Assembly: GCA_046262015.1 (NCBI GenBank)
Contig: JBHENN010000043.1
Span: forward strand, 1 to 18,881
Length of the DNA stretch: 18,881 bases
Source of the DNA: JBHENN01 sp046262015
GTDB lineage: Bacteria; Actinomycetota; CADDZG01; WHSQ01
Reading direction: 5' to 3'
Made by a program: the position numbers and the translations under genes. Positions 14,183-18,881 of this stretch are shown here, in pieces (the first letter of the stretch is position 1; every line of letters starts with the position of its first letter). The notes beneath the pieces were generated by a model, which searched no databases, was not told the origin of the DNA, and worked only from the letters and a program-made list of their open reading frames with translations.

Positions 14183-14215
14183 GGCGTTTTGAAAGGCGCT
14201 TTGAATGGCGTTTAG
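14183..14215 (+). repeat. Three tandem 12-bp imperfect repeats
   Basis: GGCGTTTTGAAA (14183-14194), GGCGCTTTGAAT (14195-14206) and GGCGTTTAG (14207-14215, partial) lie head to tail directly before the dispersed repeat. They could be helix-phased regulator sites or slippage products. Confidence 0.6.
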
Positions 14216-14363
14216 TGCCCCGGCAAGGCACTCCTTACATCTGTGCAGGGCCGACCTGCGGTTTCGCGACGCCTGATCATCGCTGTAAGGTTTGAGGTCC
14301 CGAAATCGCCCTGGGCGCGATGACACGTGAGAATGATCCTCCCGGTCCGCTTTCGGCCCGTCC
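14215..14363 (+). repeat. Dispersed direct repeat, copy A
   Basis: The core (14215-14267) holds two small hairpins: TGCC...GGCA, then after CTCCTTACATCTGT, GCAGG-GCCGA-CCTGC. The same core occurs at 18602-18656 in the same orientation with only a few differences. Two further blocks are shared in order: CTGGGCGCGATGA (14311-14323) and GGTCCGCTTTCGGCCCGTCC (14344-14363). Confidence 0.75.
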
Positions 14364-14461
14364 CGCGAGTTCACACTTGCACCGAAGGACGTTCCTCATG
14401 CTGCAGTTGGGTCGATGGGTGATGGAGGTGTTGCAGGCTTCAGCCGTGCCAACATGAGTGA

Positions 14462-16120
14462 GTGGAGGACGAGCTACAAGCCCTGGTGACAGGGGGGGAG
14501 CGCGCGCTGGAAGCTGGAGATTGGTCGGCAGCCCGGGATTCCTTCCAGGCGGCCCTCGATCTTCAGGAGACGGCTGGGGCGCTGAACGGCCTCGGCCAGG
14601 CGTTGTGGTGGCTCGGAGAGACGCACGATTCCGTCGCCTACAGAGAGCGGGCGTACGCGGAGTTTCGCCGCCGCTCCGATTCGGTGCAGGCCGCAACCAT
14701 CGCGCTCGGGCTGTGCGTCCACTATCAGGCCAACATCGGCAACGCCGCCGCCTCCGCCGGCTGGCTCGGGCGAGCACGACGCCTCGTGGAGAGACATGCC
14801 CTCGATGAGCTTCGCGGATGGATGACGCTGCTGGACGCGGGTCAGGCCAACGATCCGACGGTTGTTGAGCAGCGATCGACTGAGGCTCTAGAGATGGCGC
14901 GACGCGATAGCGATGTCGATCTCGAGCTGTGCGCGATCGCGCAGATCGGCTCGGCGCTGGTGTCCCAAGGGCGCATCCCAGAGGGTGTCACTCTCCTCGA
15001 TGAGGCGATGGCGGGGTCGCTCGGCGGCGAGGGTGGTGACTTCGAAACCATCGTCTTCACGAGCTGCCACATGATCGGCTCGTGTACCCGCTGTGCAGAG
15101 TTCGAACGTGCCGTGCAGTGGATCCGGGCCGCGGATCGCTTCGTTGAGAGATACGGCTGCCCGTTCCTCTATCTGTACTGTCGGGTTCACTACGGCGAGA
15201 TCTTGATCGCGATCGGTGATTGGACGGAGGCGGAGGCACAGCTGACTTCTGCATTGCGTGGGGCCGAAAGAGCGCAGGCTCCGCTGCACGCGTTCGCGGC
15301 CGCCACACTGGCAGATCTTCGGTTCAAACAGGGGCGGCTGGAAGAAGCCGAGAATCTCGTAGGGCCACTGGGCAGCCACGGGCCGGCGGCGTACGTGGCG
15401 GCGTGCCTCGACCTCTCGCGGGGCAAAGTCTCGGTTGCGGCATCTAAAGCAGAGCGGGGTCTCGGCGAGACGGATTCCCTTGGCCAGGCGCAACTCTCGG
15501 AGCTGCTTGGTGAAGCAGAGATCGCCAAGGGCGAATACGAGATGGCCGCGGATCGGGGTCGCGACCTCGCCGAGCTCGGCGGCGCGCTCGACTGCCACGT
15601 GATCGTCGCTCGCGGCAAGCGCCTGTGGGGTCACGCGTTGACCGCGAGCAGCAACGATCACGCAGGAAGCGTGCACCTCGAAGCGGCTTTATCGGAATTC
15701 GTCCGGCTCGGGATGCCGTTCGAGACCGCCCGCACGCATCTGATGCTCGCCGCTGCACGTCGCGTGCTCGATCCGGAGGTGGCCGTGGCAGAAGCGCGCG
15801 CCGCTCTAGCGATCTTCGAAGACCTAGGCGCGGGCGGCGGCGCCGATGCTGCCGCCGCGCTGTTGCGGGACCTGGGGGTCAAGGCGGCTCGATCCGGGCC
15901 CAGGGGACTGGGAACCCTTACCAAACGAGAGCAGGAGGTGCTGTCCCTTCTCGGCGAAGGTCTGTCGAATCCGGAGATCGCCGAGCGCCTCTATCTCAGT
16001 CGCAAGACCGTGGAGCATCACGTCGCCGCGATCCTCTCCAAGCTCGGCGTGAGAAATCGTGCCGAGGCGGCTGCTGAAGCGATCCGCAGGCTCCGACGGG
16101 ATCCGCCGCGAAATAGGTGA
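14462..16120 (+). CDS. TPR-repeat LuxR-family transcriptional regulator
   Basis: The 552-residue product is mostly helical-hairpin (TPR-like) repeats over about 1-470, for example LVTGGERALEAGDWSAARDS, LEAALSEFVRLG and ARAALAIFEDLG. It ends in a LuxR/GerE helix-turn-helix (about 486-542): LTKREQEVLSLLGEGLSN, PEIAERLYLSRKTVEHHVAA, ILSKLGVRNRAEA. Unlike LAL/MalT regulators it has no P-loop ATPase, so it resembles only their C-terminal half. The start is GTG 14462, the first possible codon because TGA occupies 14459-14461, and the TPR pattern begins at once. No ribosome site is evident. It precedes the FAD oxidoreductase and OsmC genes on the same strand and may regulate them; this is inference. 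A 7-bp hairpin follows the stop. Confidence 0.88.
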   Translation: MEDELQALVTGGERALEAGDWSAARDSFQAALDLQETAGALNGLGQALWWLGETHDSVAYRERAYAEFRRRSDSVQAATIALGLCVHYQANIGNAAASAGWLGRARRLVERHALDELRGWMTLLDAGQANDPTVVEQRSTEALEMARRDSDVDLELCAIAQIGSALVSQGRIPEGVTLLDEAMAGSLGGEGGDFETIVFTSCHMIGSCTRCAEFERAVQWIRAADRFVERYGCPFLYLYCRVHYGEILIAIGDWTEAEAQLTSALRGAERAQAPLHAFAAATLADLRFKQGRLEEAENLVGPLGSHGPAAYVAACLDLSRGKVSVAASKAERGLGETDSLGQAQLSELLGEAEIAKGEYEMAADRGRDLAELGGALDCHVIVARGKRLWGHALTASSNDHAGSVHLEAALSEFVRLGMPFETARTHLMLAAARRVLDPEVAVAEARAALAIFEDLGAGGGADAAAALLRDLGVKAARSGPRGLGTLTKREQEVLSLLGEGLSNPEIAERLYLSRKTVEHHVAAILSKLGVRNRAEAAAEAIRRLRRDPPRNR

Positions 16121-16124
16121 GTTC

Positions 16125-16142
16125 GCCGATGCTCGCATCGGC
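16125..16142 (+). terminator. Hairpin after the LuxR gene, possible weak terminator
   Basis: GCCGATG (16125-16131), loop CTCG, then CATCGGC (16136-16142) form a perfect 7-bp stem only five bases after the LuxR stop. No T-tract follows, so intrinsic termination is doubtful. Confidence 0.35.
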
Positions 16143-16251
16143 CTCGCTGTGTCACCTTCCCCTCATGTCGCATCGAACACCGCATGGCCGTCCCGCGCCG
16201 ATCTCGGCGGTCGAGCGCAGGCGGCTCGTGCTGGAGATGAGGAGGGTGGCG

Positions 16252-17646
16252 ATGGCCGCACAGCAAGACCCGCAGGCGGAGAGTGCTCTTGTCGAGGCGC
16301 TGCGTCCCGTACTGCGCGGCGAGGTGATCGACCGGGCCCACCCGGACTACGACCGCGCCCGGCGCGTGTGGAACGGTTTGATCGACCGACATCCCGCGGC
16401 GATCGCCGGTTGTGCCGACGTCAAGGACGTGGCTCAGGCGATCCGCGTGGCCCGAGAGCAGCGGCCGGTCATCAGCATCCGAGGAGGAGGGCACCAGGTC
16501 GCCGGCAGCGCGGTGTGCGACGGCGGCCTCGTGATCGACCTGTCGGCCATGAAAGCGGTTCAGGTCGACCCGACCGCACGCACCGCCCGTGTCGAGGCGG
16601 GTGCCACGTGGTCAGACGTCGACCGCGCCACCCAGGAGTTCGGGCTCGCCACCACCGGCGGTGAGGTTTCCGCGACGGGCGTGGCCGGGCTCACCCTGGG
16701 GGGCGGCCTCGGCGTGATGATGCGGACCTTCGGCCTCAGCTGCGACAATCTGCGCTCGATCGAGATCGTCACCGCCGACGGCAAGATCCGCACCGCGAGC
16801 ACCGACGAGCACGCGGATCTGTTCTGGGCGGCGCGCGGCGGCGGGCGCGGCCTGGGCGCGGTCACCTCGTTCGAGTTCGATCTGCACCCGCTCGGGCCCG
16901 AGGTCGCCACCGCCCTGGTGCTGTACCCGTACGAAGACGCCGAGAACGTGCTGCGCGCCTGGCGCGACTACGCGCGCCAGGCCCCAGACAGTGTCGCCCC
17001 GGGGATCGGGCTGTGGAGCATCCCCCCTCTTCCCGACGTCCCCGAGGAGCAGCACGGTGCGCCGGTCGTCATCGTCGCGGGGGTTTTCATCGGCGCCCCG
17101 GAACAATCCGGTTCCGTGCTCAGGCCCCTGGGAGAGCTGGGCACACCGTTGGCGGACATGAGTGGCACGGTGCCCTACGTGGATTCCCAGAGCGCGCTGG
17201 ACGAACTTTTCCCGTACGGCGGCCGCTACTACTGGAAGTCGCACTTCTTCGACGAGCTGACCGACGAGGCTATCGCCGCCATCGTGGAGCACGATGCTCG
17301 CCGCCCGAGCCCGGAGTCGGTAATCTTCATCCGCACGATGGGCGGAGCCATCGCGCGCGTGGGCGACGACGACACCGCCTTCGCGCACCGTTCGGCGAGC
17401 TTCAATCTGAGCGTTGACGCGTCATGGTCCGATCCCGGACTCGATGTCGCCGCGATGGAATGGGCGCGTTCGACGTGGGACGCCCTGAGGCCTTTCTCGA
17501 CCGGCGGTGTCTATATCAACTTCGCCGGATTCGACAACGATGCCGAGCGTCATGCCCTGCTGGGGCGGAACCAAGAACGTCTCGACTCGATCCGCCGGGC
17601 CTACGACCCCTACGGGCTGTTCGAGGCGACCGCGCACCGGCCATGA
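16252..17646 (+). CDS. FAD-binding (PCMH/BBE-type) oxidoreductase
   Basis: The 464-residue product belongs to the berberine-bridge-enzyme-like group of FAD-linked oxidases. VWNGLIDRHPAAI (39-51) leads into the PCMH FAD-binding domain with ISIRGGGH, where His81 is the expected covalent FAD attachment site. Next come VDPTARTARVEAGATW, SATGVAGLTLGGGLG (140-154) and FGLSCDN with Cys164, the expected second FAD link. The C-terminal BBE motif is GVYINFAGFDNDAERH followed by IRRAYDPYGLFEA. Such enzymes oxidise alcohols, sugars or secondary metabolites with O2 as acceptor. The ATG at 16252 is chosen for GGAGG with a 6-nt gap and for family length; the frame is open to 16117. No export signal is seen. 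The OsmC gene follows 14 nt downstream, so an operon is likely. Confidence 0.91.
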   Translation: MAAQQDPQAESALVEALRPVLRGEVIDRAHPDYDRARRVWNGLIDRHPAAIAGCADVKDVAQAIRVAREQRPVISIRGGGHQVAGSAVCDGGLVIDLSAMKAVQVDPTARTARVEAGATWSDVDRATQEFGLATTGGEVSATGVAGLTLGGGLGVMMRTFGLSCDNLRSIEIVTADGKIRTASTDEHADLFWAARGGGRGLGAVTSFEFDLHPLGPEVATALVLYPYEDAENVLRAWRDYARQAPDSVAPGIGLWSIPPLPDVPEEQHGAPVVIVAGVFIGAPEQSGSVLRPLGELGTPLADMSGTVPYVDSQSALDELFPYGGRYYWKSHFFDELTDEAIAAIVEHDARRPSPESVIFIRTMGGAIARVGDDDTAFAHRSASFNLSVDASWSDPGLDVAAMEWARSTWDALRPFSTGGVYINFAGFDNDAERHALLGRNQERLDSIRRAYDPYGLFEATAHRP

Positions 17647-17660
17647 AAAGGGAGGAGAGC

Positions 17661-18224
17661 ATGAAACCAAACGGTCTGGATCTCGACCTGTTGCAAGGGG
17701 CGATCGACACAATCCGCGAACATCCGGAGGCGGGGACGGTCACCATACGCACGCTTCACCGCTGGGACGACGGCTTCGGGGTCGATGGATATGCCAAAGA
17801 GGTCGAGGAGGGCGGCGAGATGACGGCTCGCAGCTTCACCTTCCGCACCGACTGGCCTCCTGAGATCGGGGGCCGAGACAGCGGTCCCTCACCGGGGGAG
17901 GCCCTCCTCGGTGCGCTTGGAGGTTGTGTCGCCATGACTTACATCGTCAAGGCCGCGAGCCGAGGTGTCACGATCGACGAGCTCGAGGTCACGATCGAGG
18001 CGCGGGTGGATCTGCAGGGAGCCTTCGAGCTCGACTCCGTGCGCGCCGGCTTGTCCGACGTCACGATCACGGTGGGTGTCCGGTCGGATGCAGATGACTT
18101 CGTCCTCGAAGAGCTGGCTCAGACGACGAGGCGGACCTCTGCCGTATTCGACTCCCTGGCCCATCCTGTGCCCATGCGCCTGCTTGTGCAGCGGATGACC
18201 GGGCGCGCTTCGTTCGCACGTTGA
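17661..18224 (+). CDS. OsmC-family protein
   Basis: The 187-residue product shows the OsmC/Ohr core: PSPGEALLGALGGCVAMTYIVKAASRGVTID with Glu80 and Cys89, then LEVTIEARVDLQGAF and the C-terminal helix. OsmC/Ohr proteins reduce organic hydroperoxides with two Cys. Here the second site reads DSLAHPVPMRL, so Ala or His stands where CPV is expected and the resolving Cys is missing. It may be a one-Cys thiol protein or have another role. The N-terminal 25 residues (LDLLQGAIDTIREHPE) form an extra helix as in some actinobacterial members. Start 17661 follows GGAGGAG. The ATG at 17643 overlaps the upstream stop (ATGA) but lacks a ribosome site. It is co-oriented with and close to the flavoprotein gene, whose O2-linked chemistry would make peroxide. 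Confidence 0.9.
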   Translation: MKPNGLDLDLLQGAIDTIREHPEAGTVTIRTLHRWDDGFGVDGYAKEVEEGGEMTARSFTFRTDWPPEIGGRDSGPSPGEALLGALGGCVAMTYIVKAASRGVTIDELEVTIEARVDLQGAFELDSVRAGLSDVTITVGVRSDADDFVLEELAQTTRRTSAVFDSLAHPVPMRLLVQRMTGRASFAR

Positions 18225-18274
18225 CCTTGTCCAACGGTGCGAAGCGTTCGCAGCTGAGCGAGGGCGGAGACGCG

Positions 18275-18457
18275 ATGGCGGCGAAAAGACGGCGCGCCAA
18301 AGGCATCCGTTTGACGTTCGAGATCGAAGCGGTCCGCGGCGAAGAAGCGAGAAAGCTGAGGCATGAGCAAGCACGCGCAATCAGAGATCTGCTCATACGG
18401 GTCCGCGAGCAGCGGACGTCACATGAGCCTCTCAGGCCTCCTCCTAAATCTCACTGA
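18275..18457 (+). CDS. Small basic hypothetical protein
   Basis: A 60-residue frame starts at ATG 18275 with GGAG about seven bases upstream. It begins AAKRRRAKGIRLTFEIEAVRG, continues as a charged helix (EEARKLRHEQARAIRDLLIRVREQ) and ends with a proline-rich tail. It has no Cys and no membrane segment. It follows the OsmC gene by 50 nt on the same strand. An alternative TTG at 18221 would overlap the OsmC stop and add 18 residues. I recognise no family, and chance coding is possible given the window's G/C content. Confidence 0.4.
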   Translation: MAAKRRRAKGIRLTFEIEAVRGEEARKLRHEQARAIRDLLIRVREQRTSHEPLRPPPKSH

Positions 18458-18520
18458 GCCGCACCAAGCCACTCGGCAGACTGGGTCCGCGCGGAGGTGA
18501 AAGTCCGTACTGGTCGGCAT

Positions 18521-18561
18521 CGTGCACAGGTTCGAATCCTCGGGGTTCAAGCCTGTGCACG
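18521..18561 (+). repeat. 10-bp inverted repeat with a T-arm-like loop
   Basis: CGTGCACAGG (18521-18530) and its exact reverse complement CCTGTGCACG (18552-18561) enclose 21 nt. The 5' side of the loop with the stem end reads GGTTCGAATCC, the sequence of a tRNA T-loop. No acceptor, D or anticodon arm can be folded around it, so it is not called a tRNA. Confidence 0.5.
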
Positions 18562-18601
18562 CGGGATCTTCGACACGACCTGCGGTTTCACAAATTCTCC
18601 G

Positions 18602-18789
18602 GTGCCCCCGGCAGGGCACTCCCTACATCTGTGCAGGGGCGACCTGCGGGTTTGCGCGCGACGGCTTGTCGTTAGCGGCAGTTTCAGATTCCCAGATCCC
18701 CTTGGGCGCGATGAGCCGAGGAATGAGTAGAGTAAGGATTCCATGGCAGTGCGCTCCTGGCGCGCTTTGGTCCGCTTTTGGTCCGGTCC
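18602..18789 (+). repeat. Dispersed direct repeat, copy B
   Basis: This is the partner of the repeat at 14215-14363, in the same orientation. The core (18602-18656) has TGCCC-CCGGCA-GGGCA and GCAGG-GGCGA-CCTGC hairpins separated by CTCCCTACATCTGT. The TTGGGCGCGATGA block (18702-18714) lies about 100 bp from the core start, as in copy A. GGTCCGCTTTTGGTCCGGTCC (18769-18789) ends it, about 34 bp further away than in copy A. Confidence 0.75.
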
Positions 18790-18881
18790 ACCGTCGAGCA
18801 GGACCAGTCTGAGGGGACATCTGCTGCTGACTCGCCAACAAATTGCATGGACTCGGCTGGAGACTCATGCCACTGCTGGGA

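Larger units (their letters stand above)
14063..14461. other. 399-bp intergenic region with repeats
   Basis: I see no supported gene here. The region holds three tandem 12-bp imperfect repeats (14183-14215) and copy A of a hairpin-rich dispersed repeat (14215-14363). A further unstructured stretch leads to the LuxR gene. No clear promoter for that gene is visible; TANNNT is absent at the expected distance. Confidence 0.6.
18458..18881. other. Intergenic end region with hairpin and repeat copy B
   Basis: I see no supported gene. The stretch contains a 10-bp hairpin (18521-18561), a short partial repeat of the core (GACCTGCGGTTT, 18577-18588) and repeat copy B (18602-18789). The sequence after 18790 shows no structure that I can name. 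Open frames here share the peptide PRQGTPYICAG with one in copy A only because the DNA is repeated. Confidence 0.55.

Noticed and set aside
14219..14295. Shared peptide PRQGTPYICAG in open frames at both repeat copies as a small protein family
   Set aside because: The similarity follows from the DNA repeat itself. The hairpins and the lack of start signals argue for non-coding repeats.
18490..18562. tRNA or RNase P-like RNA suggested by GAGGTGAAAGTCC and GGTTCGAATCC
   Set aside because: The T-stem pairs only three bases and no acceptor, D or anticodon arm forms. The RNase P conserved 3' elements are absent and the space is too short. A group II intron was also considered, but no domain V or reverse transcriptase is present.

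Overview
The window looks like a chromosomal segment of a high-GC bacterium, most likely a member of the Actinomycetota (possibly uncultured). This rests on the strong G/C bias at third codon positions, a RpiB-like protein carrying a CWTGTG signature, a TetR/acyl-CoA desaturase pair, a BBE-type flavoprotein next to OsmC, and many start codons placed directly behind a -10 box, as in actinobacterial leaderless mRNAs. There is no rRNA, no convincing tRNA, no transposase or integrase gene, and no CRISPR array. The taxonomy is inference; no marker gene is present.

Layout. 1-187: C-terminal tail of an unrecognised gene, followed by a perfect 13-bp hairpin terminator (233-263). 287-1795 (-): cytoplasmic gamma-glutamyltransferase-like Ntn hydrolase. 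It is divergent from 1847-2308 (+), a RpiB/LacAB-type sugar-phosphate isomerase, which is followed by a small secreted, probably lipidated, protein (2329-2712) and a degenerate receiver-domain protein (2764-3126). 6853-3123 (-): a membrane-lipid and sensing block containing acyl-CoA desaturase, TetR regulator, PAS-PAS histidine kinase and single-domain response regulator. The desaturase and TetR genes are 23 nt apart. The kinase and regulator overlap by ATGA. A promoter overlapped by inverted repeats lies before the desaturase.

7110-8830 (+): a polytopic membrane protein with a C-terminal extracytoplasmic beta domain, interrupted near 8141 by what looks like a single missing G. 8914-9339 (+): VOC/glyoxalase-fold protein. 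9373-10605 (-): S33 prolyl-aminopeptidase-like hydrolase. 10695-12527 (+): secreted HExxH metallopeptidase.

12557-14062 holds two toxin-antitoxin modules back to back. A vapBC-type pair is on the minus strand, and its toxin apparently starts at CTG inside the antitoxin stop codon. A higBA pair is on the plus strand. Between and after them lie AT-richer regulatory DNA and repeats. 14462-18457 (+): a TPR-LuxR regulator, a FAD-linked (probably bicovalent) oxidoreductase, an OsmC-like protein and a small basic ORF. This segment is bracketed by two diverged direct copies of a hairpin-rich repeat (about 14215-14363 and 18602-18789).

The most interesting signals are: the recurrent TANNNT-N5/6-start arrangement at eight genes; the CTG-initiated VapC; the repeat pair flanking the 4.4-kb LuxR-FAD-OsmC segment; the frameshifted membrane protein; and the desaturase promoter with overlapping inverted repeats beside a TetR gene. 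I do not see a clearly new multi-gene defence or biosynthetic system.
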